DNA from: CAYZIC01 sp964478335
GTDB taxonomy: Bacteria; Verrucomicrobiota; Kiritimatiellia; RFP12; DVOR01
DNA length: 53,615 bases
Reading direction: 5' to 3'
NCBI GenBank assembly: GCA_964478335.1
Contig: CAYZIC010000008.1
Location: 1 to 53,615 of the forward strand
Of the stretch, positions 14,376 through 20,489 are shown piece by piece. The notes below the pieces were generated by a model. That model ran no database searches and was not told the origin of the DNA. It saw only the letters and a program-made list of their open reading frames with translations. The first letter of the stretch is position 1, and each line of letters begins with the position of its first letter. Position numbers and translations under genes: made by a program.

Positions 14376-15962
14376 ATGATCTGTCCAAAATGTGGTACAC
14401 ATATGTCAGCGCACGAAAAATACTGCAAAAAGTGCTCAGCTCCATTCGTTTCTAATTTAGCGCAATCTGCTGCAAATCAAGATGTTGTTCAACGTTATGG
14501 TGCAGGGATTAAAGAGCATATCGTTGCATATGATGGGCATGATTATGAGAATGGTACGACATTAAAACGTTCATTGGATTCAATATCGAAGAGTAAAAGA
14601 GGTGATCCTTCAGATCCTTATTATAAAGCAAATACGAAACAACAAGCTGGATTTAGTGCAGAGGTTAAACATGTTGCCAGAGATCGAGCAGAGCAAGCTG
14701 TCGCAGGAAAAACACCAACAACGGTAAGAACAGATGACATTCCTGGGCATGTCAATGATCAATTGTTTGACATAACGACTGCCGTTGACCAAAATGGTGA
14801 CCCAATACCAGGCATGAGTTCTCAAATGAAGTTTGTTGGCTCAAATCCAAGTGAGGCTGTAAAAAAATTAACATCAAAAGATTTCCAAAAGTATGTTGAT
14901 AATGATGTTAAAATCATGGTGCCGTCTGATCACTATGACGGAATGAAAGAGCAATTAGGCAAGAAAATATCAGGGCTTGAGTCGGAGGTTAAGCAACTGA
15001 AGGCTATGGGTAAGGTTGATGCGGCAAAGGTCAAGCAAGCTCAACTAGATAAATGTAAAAAGATTGATAAGAATCTTGTAAAGAGTAATGTCTCAACGAC
15101 AGAGGCTATCGAGGCTCGAAATACCCCACTGGTGTCAACTGTTAAGGATATTGGACGTATGTCTCATCGCGCAGGTCGGGAGGCTGCTAAAAATGGGGCT
15201 ATGGTTGTTGGATCTCTTTCTATTGCAAGAAATGCTATCGCAGTTATTCGCGGTGAAAAAGAGTTGCCAGAGGCAACTGCTGATGTTGCCCTAGACACGT
15301 TGAAAGGCACTGCGGTGAGTTATGCAACAGGTGCAGCAGGTGCAGCAATAAAAGGAACGATGCAACATGCTTCAGGAACGACAATCAGGGCCCTTTCAAA
15401 AACAAATTTGCCAGCTTATATTGTAACGGCGACTGTCGAAATTTCAAAAACTATGCATGCTTATTTCTCTGGGGAAATAGATGGCGGGCAATGTTTAACA
15501 GAATTAGGCGAAAAAGGATATTGCACAGTTGCAAGTTCTTTGGGTGCCACAATTGGTCAAGTTGCAATCCCTATTCCTGTTGTGGGGGCTGTTGTTGGAG
15601 GCATGATTGGGTACTCTTTAGCGGCTGCTTCATATGGGGAGTTGTTGACAACTCTTGAAAATGAAAAGCTAGCAAAGAAAGAACGAATCCGCATTCAAAA
15701 AGAGTGTGCTGAAGCAATTGTGTTACTTAAGCAATGCCGTGCGGAGCTAGAACAACAGATCGCAGTTTCATTAAATGAGAAAACAAACTTCTTTAATGAT
15801 TTGTTTACCCAAATTCATGCCACGTTGAATTTAAATGATGTTGATGGCTATATTGATGTCGTAAATTCAGTTAGCACTGCTGTTGGCAAGCGTCCTCTAT
15901 TTGCCACGAGAAAAGATTGCGATGATTTTATGATGTCTTCAAGCACACTTGTGTTTGATTAG
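14376..15962 (+). CDS. Large zinc-ribbon protein with glycine-rich membrane-like segments, function unknown
   Basis: 528 residues from the ATG at 14376, preferred because AGAGGAAATC precedes it and because it opens directly on the zinc ribbon CPKCGTHMSAHEKYCKKC; an in-frame ATG at 14334 lies very near the RNA-2 terminator. The middle, about residues 50-270, is hydrophilic with a coiled-coil-like stretch (LESEVKQLKAMGKVDAAKVKQ). Residues about 290-420 have hydrophobic, Gly/Ala-rich segments (GAMVVGSLSIARNAIAVI, TAVSYATGAAGAAIKG, IGQVAIPIPVVGAVVGGMIGYSLA). The end is helical (CAEAIVLLKQCRAELEQQI). It is clearly AT-rich compared with the C-rich genes on both sides, a sign of recent acquisition. 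The TerB-like gene follows 67 nt downstream. I do not recognise a named family. Confidence 0.7.
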   Translation: MICPKCGTHMSAHEKYCKKCSAPFVSNLAQSAANQDVVQRYGAGIKEHIVAYDGHDYENGTTLKRSLDSISKSKRGDPSDPYYKANTKQQAGFSAEVKHVARDRAEQAVAGKTPTTVRTDDIPGHVNDQLFDITTAVDQNGDPIPGMSSQMKFVGSNPSEAVKKLTSKDFQKYVDNDVKIMVPSDHYDGMKEQLGKKISGLESEVKQLKAMGKVDAAKVKQAQLDKCKKIDKNLVKSNVSTTEAIEARNTPLVSTVKDIGRMSHRAGREAAKNGAMVVGSLSIARNAIAVIRGEKELPEATADVALDTLKGTAVSYATGAAGAAIKGTMQHASGTTIRALSKTNLPAYIVTATVEISKTMHAYFSGEIDGGQCLTELGEKGYCTVASSLGATIGQVAIPIPVVGAVVGGMIGYSLAAASYGELLTTLENEKLAKKERIRIQKECAEAIVLLKQCRAELEQQIAVSLNEKTNFFNDLFTQIHATLNLNDVDGYIDVVNSVSTAVGKRPLFATRKDCDDFMMSSSTLVFD

Positions 15963-16029
15963 TATGCCATTTTAATTGATAGTATCGGGTGATATTATTA
16001 GCTTAACAAACTCAATAAGGAGATTAAGT

Positions 16030-16431
16030 ATGACAAGTGAAGATGAAGCAATTTTAAAGATTGCATATCTGTTGACAGCCTTAGATGGGACTGTTACAGA
16101 AGACGAAAAGAAAATGTTTCGCATCTTTGTAGATGCGTGCCATTTCAATGCTGAGAAAGATGAAGATGATGCGTCTGATGTGCTAGACTACATGGAACGA
16201 TTCTCTGAGGATATTTATCCAATTGGAACGAAAATCTGCAATCTAAAAGGCTTCCTTTCGGACGAAGAGCTCGTTTCCTATTTCATGAAGCAAACACAAT
16301 ATGACTTATGGTCAATCCGAAATAGCCCTGAGCAAGGTAAGAGTTTAAAGCGTGCGCTTGCTCTTTGGTTCACCATTTGTATGTCGGACTCATCGTTTAC
16401 AGCTGTAGAGCGGCCTTTAAGGTTGACGTAG
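16030..16431 (+). CDS. TerB-like protein, C-terminus probably replaced
   Basis: 133 residues from the ATG at 16030; AAGGAG lies 9 nt upstream and the in-frame extension to 15976 has no ribosome site. The N-terminal pattern EDEAILKIAYLLTALDGTVTEDEKKMFRIFV is that of TerB/DjlA-N-type helical domains (two helices around a D-G-x-V-x-x-E-E metal-binding-like loop). These occur in tellurite-resistance operons and in many membrane-stress or phage-response contexts. The last codons (AVERPLRLT-stop) run into the conserved promoter cassette that starts at 16421, and a helix seems cut short, so the original 3' end may have been overwritten by the cassette. AT-rich like the upstream gene. Role unknown; probably the partner of the 528-residue protein. 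Confidence 0.65.
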   Translation: MTSEDEAILKIAYLLTALDGTVTEDEKKMFRIFVDACHFNAEKDEDDASDVLDYMERFSEDIYPIGTKICNLKGFLSDEELVSYFMKQTQYDLWSIRNSPEQGKSLKRALALWFTICMSDSSFTAVERPLRLT

Positions 16432-16511
16432 GCTCTTGCCTTTGTTATGCTGGTCTCAAGGTTGGGGATTGTTACCTGATTGTTTTATTAACGATAATAA
16501 GGAGTACGATT
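16421..16511 (+). promoter_or_regulatory. Promoter/5'UTR cassette, copy 1
   Basis: -35 TTGACG (16423-16428), 17-bp spacer TAGGCTCTTGCCTTTGT, -10 TATGCT (16446-16451), then CTCAAGGTTGGGGAT, a small AGGT...ACCT hairpin, and AAGGAGTACGATT before the ATG. The whole block recurs upstream of 17876, and its promoter half at 16889. Confidence 0.85.
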
Positions 16512-16679
16512 ATGAATACAGATCATTCGAATGAAAACGGTCCATCTAAGGCAAGGGTCGAAGGACGGAAAGATGGTGAAAAGCTCGGTCAGAATGCTGG
16601 TCAAGCTTCTGTTTGGACTCTTGTGGCGACAACGGTTGTGGCGACATTTGTGTTTGTTGCTAAGAGCTTAAGGAAATAG
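16512..16679 (+). CDS. Tiny membrane protein (55 aa)
   Basis: AAGGAG lies 7 nt before the ATG, inside the conserved cassette. Residues 1-30 are hydrophilic with Lys/Glu/Gly (KARVEGRKDGEKLGQNAGQ). Residues 34-51 form one membrane helix (WTLVATTVVATFVFVAKSL) with a positive tail RK, so an N-in or tail-anchored peptide is likely. The stop is 1 nt before the next ATG, so it is co-translated with the 53-residue protein. There is no double-glycine leader and no Cys. Could be a small membrane regulator, a type I toxin-like peptide or a phage-type small protein; I cannot choose. Confidence 0.65.
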   Translation: MNTDHSNENGPSKARVEGRKDGEKLGQNAGQASVWTLVATTVVATFVFVAKSLRK

Positions 16680-16680
16680 A

Positions 16681-16842
16681 ATGTCAAATTATGATGATGA
16701 TTATAAAAAGGGTAAAAAAGAAGGCTTTTTTACAGGTTATTTTGGAGGCGTAGCGATTGCTTGTCGGCAGGCTTCTGGTGCCTTCGTAAATGTACTAGTG
16801 GGGATGTTTAGCCGAAAACAAATTGGTGGTAAGAAAAAATAA
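16681..16842 (+). CDS. Tiny basic membrane-associated protein (53 aa)
   Basis: It begins 1 nt after the previous stop with TTAAGGAAATAG as ribosome site. The N-terminus is charged (DDDYKKGKKEG), then comes a weakly hydrophobic Gly-rich middle (FFTGYFGGVAIAC, ASGAFVNVLVGMF) and a basic tail (SRKQIGGKKK). The GKKEGFFTG part echoes GRKDGEKLG in the upstream peptide, so the two may be diverged copies of one ancestor. Function unknown. Confidence 0.6.
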   Translation: MSNYDDDYKKGKKEGFFTGYFGGVAIACRQASGAFVNVLVGMFSRKQIGGKKK

Positions 16843-16888
16843 ATCTACTAGATGTTTACATAATGTTGGACTGATGATTCTTTTAGAG

Positions 16889-16950
16889 TCACCGTAGGCT
16901 CCTGTCTTTGGTATGCTAGTCTCAAGGTTGGGGGATCTGGCTGGATGGTT
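16889..16950 (+). promoter_or_regulatory. Promoter cassette, copy 2 (diverged)
   Basis: -35 position TCACCG (16889-16894), 17-bp spacer TAGGCTCCTGTCTTTGG, -10 TATGCT (16912-16917), then CTCAAGGTTGGGGGAT. The -35 is degraded compared with copies 1 and 3, and the downstream UTR is unrelated after about 16937. It faces the frameshifted gene at 17017. Confidence 0.7.
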
Positions 16951-17016
16951 GTCTGGCTTGACTCGTGATTATTTTGTAAAATGAATGTGTCTCTATTAGT
17001 GAAAGGATCTTGTCTT

Positions 17017-17303
17017 ATGGATAAAAAGTATGCTGCCGTCTTGAATAAGGAGGGGGTCTATTTGGTCTTGACGCGTAGTGCTTTGAGACATAGAGACATA
17101 TTGTTGAAGCCTTCTTGGATGCTGATGATGGGTATCGGTTGGAAACGCATCGTCTGATGATTGGTTATGTCATGGCCTTGCTTAGTGACGATGAGAAGTT
17201 TAAGGAAATTGAAAAGGAAACTGCACCTTTGGTCGAGAAGGATAAGCGATTTAAAGAGGCGAAGGAGCATTTTAACGTCATGAAAAGCTGCTTTGAAGAT
17301 TAA
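17017..17303 (+). pseudogene. Frameshifted small gene
   Basis: Frame 1 starts at ATG 17017, after GAAAGGATC (MDKKYAAVLNKEGVYLVLTRSALRHRDI...), and stops at 17157. The frame that continues sensibly is shifted: IVEAFLDADDGYRLETHRLMIGYVMALLSDDEK ... MKSCFED, ending at 17303. A single-base change near 17097-17103 joins both into one protein of about 95 residues with helical, charged character. By itself the second frame lacks an ATG and a ribosome site. It is preceded by the degraded cassette copy 2, which fits a decaying gene; a sequencing error is the other explanation. No family recognised. Confidence 0.6.
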
Positions 17304-17784
17304 GGTCGCGCTCTCTGCCGCTAGGGGGGGGCTACCTCTCACATCAACTCATTTGACGCCACCATCGAGTCATCGATGGCGGCGTTTATGCTTTTTGGGG
17401 GCTCAAAGGGTGGGCGATGGGCTAGGTGTGCCTAAAAATCTGCAATTATTTTGTGGGCTTGATCGATCAATGGATTATTGTGGGGCTATTTTGAATAAGT
17501 CGGGGTGTGGGAGACTCTGTAAAATCTTTATCAATGACTTATCACTCCATTTCCGCTCTATATAGAGGGGTAATGGAGTGAGGTCGGTCTCTAGATGATG
17601 TGGAGTCGCACTGCCAAGGCTGGTGTCGATAGCTTGCCGCTTTTGTTCTTTGACAATCGAACTTGCGGAGGATGTGTAGTGTGCCCATCGTCCTCCGTCT
17701 TTTATCTTTTACAGCGTGCAATTCTAATTGTGGAGCTCAATAAGCAAAAGGGGCTCTTTTTATCCCAATAGCCATCCTTTGTGG
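17304..17784. other. Intergenic region with two terminator-like hairpins
   Basis: 17356-17387: stem ACGCC-a-CCATCGA / TCGATGG-c-GGCGT followed by TTTATG, a plausible end for the frameshifted gene. 17666-17697: stem CGGAGGA / TCCTCCG followed by TCTTTTATCTTTT, with a TTGACA word at 17650 just upstream. An open frame at 17293-17565 has no ribosome site and crosses the first hairpin; not accepted as a gene. Confidence 0.55.
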
Positions 17785-17875
17785 TTGACGTAGGCTCTTG
17801 CCTTTGTTATTCTATCCTCAAGGTTAGGGAGAATTACCTGACTATTTGATTAACGATTAATAAAGGAGTACGATT
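17785..17875 (+). promoter_or_regulatory. Promoter/5'UTR cassette, copy 3
   Basis: -35 TTGACG (17785-17790), the same 17-bp spacer as copy 1, -10 TATTCT (17808-17813), CTCAAGGTTAGGGAG, an AGGT...ACCT hairpin, and AAAGGAGTACGATT before ATGAAT. Similarity to copy 1 runs from -35 through the first two codons. Confidence 0.85.
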
Positions 17876-18289
17876 ATGAATGATCCGAAGTTTGATGATG
17901 ATATGCTCAATGGCCAAAATAAGAAGTATGCTACTGATGACCCTAAGGTCATTCAGGGGGATGTGCTTGATAAGGAGGAGAAGCTCACGGGGCTCTTTTC
18001 GACCATTGAGAAGTTGAAACCTTATTGGGAGGATTTTAAGACGATCTTCTCGATGCTTAAGGATTGGGTCTCTGGTGACTATCGGGAGGTGCCTGTCTCG
18101 ACAATCGCGAGCTTGGCGGGGGTGCTGCTCTATGTGTTGAGCCCGTTTGATTTGATCTTTGATGCGATCCCTTTGCTTGGCTTTATGGATGATGCGGCGG
18201 TGCTTGCTTTGGCTATCAAGATGGCTGGCTCGGATATCGAGGCCTACAGGCAGTGGAAACGGGGCAACGAGTCATCTAAGGGCCGCTAA
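17876..18289 (+). CDS. DUF1232 (YkvA-like) membrane protein
   Basis: 137 residues. The N-terminal half (1-60) is hydrophilic, beginning MNDPKFDDDM. The DUF1232 core lies near 70-125: LKDWVSGDYREVPVSTIASLAGVLLYVLSPFDLIFDAIPLLGFMDDAAVLALAIK, with the family's YxxSPxDLIPD-type motif and the G-x-x-DD pair. Two hydrophobic helices are likely. DUF1232 proteins are widespread and of unknown function, sometimes linked to membrane stress. AAAGGAG is 8 nt upstream in cassette copy 3. Codon use is G/T-ending, unlike the C-ending genes at 6-13 kb. Confidence 0.88.
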   Translation: MNDPKFDDDMLNGQNKKYATDDPKVIQGDVLDKEEKLTGLFSTIEKLKPYWEDFKTIFSMLKDWVSGDYREVPVSTIASLAGVLLYVLSPFDLIFDAIPLLGFMDDAAVLALAIKMAGSDIEAYRQWKRGNESSKGR

Positions 18290-18887
18290 GGGCCACGAAT
18301 GGCTCGCTAACGCTCGCGGGTCTGCCAGATTATCTCCCGCAGAGGAGCGGAGAGCGCAGAGAAGACTGCCAGGAGTTATCAACGAATGAACGCTAATGAT
18401 TGTCAGGAATGCAAGGAATGTAAGGAATGGGTTCACGAATTACACGAATTGACACGAATGATTTTAGCCACAAAGAACACAAAGGGCACAGAGGCGGACT
18501 GCGGATGGCTGAGGATGTAGGCAATGAGCAACTCTCCGAGCAAGCTCGCTCGTTGCTCATACCTGCATCCTCTTGCCTCCCTGCGGTCGGCATCGCTGCG
18601 CGACTCCATCCGCTGTCCTTGGGCGAGCAAGCTCGCGGGTGGCGTTAGCGCTTGCAAGCTCGCTTTTGGCTCGGTGATAGGAGCGATGGGAGCGATGGGA
18701 CTCTTTCGAGCATACTGCGCACTGCGCTTGCAGGACTGCCAGGCTCGCAAGCTCGCGGGTGGCGTTAGCGCTCCCGTTGAGCGCTTGTGGAGGGTTTCCC
18801 AAAATCCAACTCCCAACTCCCAAACGCCAACTTCCTCTCTGCTTGCTGCTTGGGCGATGATTAACTGATTAATAAAGGAGTATGATG
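18290..18887. repeat. Repeat-filled intergenic region
   Basis: Contains a copy of the CTGCCAGATTATCTCCCGC block (from 18332), GAATG-rich direct repeats (CAACGAATGAACGCTAATG, AGGAATGCAAGGAATGTAAGG, ACGAATTACACGAATTG near 18377-18455), CACAAAGAACACAAAGGGC (18469), and two copies of AAGCTCGCGGGTGGCGTTAG (near 18629 and 18748). The end (18859-18890, ATTAACTGATTAATAAAGGAGTA...) matches the ribosome-site half of cassette copy 3, without its promoter. No gene seen. Confidence 0.7.
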
Positions 18888-19151
18888 ATGAATGATGATA
18901 TGACTGCTGATTTTTTGGAACCGCTTGGCGCGGATGCTGAGGTGGTGCAGGTGACTTGCCCGCACTGTGGGCAACTCTGGTCTGTGGATGTGGCGCGTCT
19001 GGGTGAACGGGTGACTTGCAGAAACTGCAAGGAGAAGTTTGAATTGCGTCTGGAGGATGAGGAGCCTGGCTTTTGGAATAGCCTCTTTGGGCGTAAGTCG
19101 CCTCCAAGTCAGCCGACTGCTGGATTTTGCCCAAGGCCGGGGAAGTTTTAG
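18888..19151 (+). CDS. Small zinc-finger protein
   Basis: 87 residues from the third of three tandem ATGs (18882, 18885, 18888), chosen because it puts AAAGGAG 7 nt away and because the word GGAGTATGATGATGAATGAT parallels cassette copy 3. Residues about 19-45 form an MJ0042-type finger: VTCPHCGQLWSVDVARLGERVTCRNCKEKFE (Cx2C...Cx2C). An acidic stretch (LEDEEPG) and a hydrophobic/basic tail with one more Cys (PTAGFCPRPG) follow. 24 nt downstream a radical SAM gene begins on the same strand, so the two may be a pair. The finger argues for a structural zinc protein rather than a peptide precursor. Confidence 0.65.
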   Translation: MNDDMTADFLEPLGADAEVVQVTCPHCGQLWSVDVARLGERVTCRNCKEKFELRLEDEEPGFWNSLFGRKSPPSQPTAGFCPRPGKF

Positions 19152-19175
19152 CAATGGCTCTGGGGGTGGCGTAAT

Positions 19176-20084
19176 ATGAGTCTGGGAATGCGTTTGCCGG
19201 GGTTACGAACGTCGCCGCTGGGTAGGCTATTGGTTGATGGCTGGGTGCCGAATGTGTTGCATTGCGAGTTGTCGTATGGATGCAACCATCGGTGCCCTTT
19301 TTGCTTGAATCCAACGGGGCCTTTGCGGGGAGATGTGATCGGGGCGGGGGAATGGCTGGAGGCGATTGGGGCTTTTGTTGACTTGGGGGTGCGGGAGGTG
19401 ACCTTCTCTGGGGGTGAACCGCTCTGTCATCCTGACTTTAAGTGGATCTTGGGAGAGGGGGTGAAGGCGCTGCGGGCTGTTGGGGGCAAAGTATCGGTAA
19501 TGACGAATGGGGCGCTGGTGGATGATGACTGGGTGCGTTATTTTGCTGAGCTGGGTGTGGCGGTCTCTGTGTCTGTGGTGGGGCTGGAGAATATGGGGGC
19601 GCTGACGGGTTCGTCGACGTCGTTGGCATGGATTGAGTCGCGGGTGAGGACGCTGCTGGATGCGGGTGTGGTGGTGATGGTGACGATGCCGGTCTCGGTG
19701 CTGAATCTGCCTGATTTGGGGGCGTTGATGCGTCGGGTGGGGAATTGGGGGGTGGCGTTGCTCTTTGTGGCGCCGTTGATGCCGAGTGGGCGTTGCGGGG
19801 AACACCCTGAGCTGCTTTTGGATGATGTGGGGTTTGCTGAGATGGTTCGGGTGGTGGAGGATTACCGCCGATCTCATCGTGGGCTTGAGGTGGTGCTGTC
19901 TCGTGAACGTGTCTGTGGGTGTCTTGGTGGGGATGGACGTTATCTCTGGCAGCCTGACTGTGGGGCTGGGGTGGATAATTTTGTCTTGGGGCCTGATGGC
20001 TGGGTGCGGCCGTGTGTGCATAATCCGCAGGGGTTTTTCCCGTGGCGGGTATATGCTACTGCGTGTCAACGAGTCAACGAATGA
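19176..20084 (+). CDS. Radical SAM protein, C-terminus probably truncated
   Basis: 302 residues. The radical SAM cluster motif is CNHRCPFC (Cx3Cx2C, near residues 35-42), followed by the SAM-binding FSGGEPL. A TIM-barrel-like middle follows (SVMTNGALVDDDW, VSVSVVGLENMGAL). Near residues 245-285 are extra cysteines (VCGCLGG, QPDCGAG, VRPCVHNP) like the start of a SPASM-type auxiliary cluster domain, but the protein ends about 15 residues after the last one. The final codons (CQRVNE) lie inside an ACGAATG-type intergenic repeat, so the true C-terminus was likely overwritten. Codon use is extremely G-ending (GGG, GTG, CTG). Substrate unknown; the neighbour is a small zinc-finger protein. Confidence 0.8.
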   Translation: MSLGMRLPGLRTSPLGRLLVDGWVPNVLHCELSYGCNHRCPFCLNPTGPLRGDVIGAGEWLEAIGAFVDLGVREVTFSGGEPLCHPDFKWILGEGVKALRAVGGKVSVMTNGALVDDDWVRYFAELGVAVSVSVVGLENMGALTGSSTSLAWIESRVRTLLDAGVVVMVTMPVSVLNLPDLGALMRRVGNWGVALLFVAPLMPSGRCGEHPELLLDDVGFAEMVRVVEDYRRSHRGLEVVLSRERVCGCLGGDGRYLWQPDCGAGVDNFVLGPDGWVRPCVHNPQGFFPWRVYATACQRVNE

Positions 20085-20489
20085 ACGCTAATGAAAACGA
20101 ATAAAGACGAATGGGGAGTGGGCTGCGCCTCCTAGTGAACTGTGAATAGTGGGCGACTGCGCCGCAGTCAGCGTGAGGACTGTCAGGATAAGGTCTCCGA
20201 ATTAACCGAATTTTAGCCTAAGGCATCTGCCGTTGGTAGGTTTGCTAGATTACCTCCTGCTGAAAGACTCCCCAAATCCCATATTCCCCAAATTCTCAAG
20301 CCTACTGTGGGTCTAAGAATTGACACAAATGATTGAAACGCAGAACGTAGAGGGGACGGGCTTGGGGATGTTTTGGATAACGGCTTGCAAGTCCTTACAC
20401 TCCCTACGTGATCAAATCCTCGCCTTTATGCTCGCTGTGCAATACTATCCTTGTCCTTGTGGAGTGGACTTAAACACTCAACTTAGGGA
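20085..20489. repeat. Convergent intergenic region with degenerate repeats
   Basis: Lies where plus-strand genes from the left meet minus-strand genes from the right. Contains CAACGAATGAACGCTAATG (20067-20092, also at 18377), GTCAGCGTGAGGACTGTCAGG (near 20167, compare 13087), CCCCAAATCCCATATTCCCC (20271) and ACGCAGAACGTAGAGG words. No gene and no clear terminator hairpin seen. Confidence 0.6.

Noticed and set aside
14287..14376. Retron or group II intron around RNA-2
   Set aside because: No reverse transcriptase gene is found and no domain V-like element is seen.
16512..16842. Two-peptide bacteriocin
   Set aside because: No double-glycine leader, no immunity or ABC exporter gene nearby.
17293..17565. 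90-residue open frame
   Set aside because: No ribosome site, crosses a terminator-like hairpin and has no protein-like pattern.
18888..19151. RiPP precursor for the radical SAM enzyme
   Set aside because: The Cx2C...Cx2C spacing is that of a zinc finger, and there is no leader/core layout or exporter; kept only as a weak possibility.
20085..20489. Replication terminus or dif site where gene strands converge
   Set aside because: Plus-strand genes from the left meet minus-strand genes from the right, but no dif-like 28-mer was seen and one window cannot show a genome-wide skew change.
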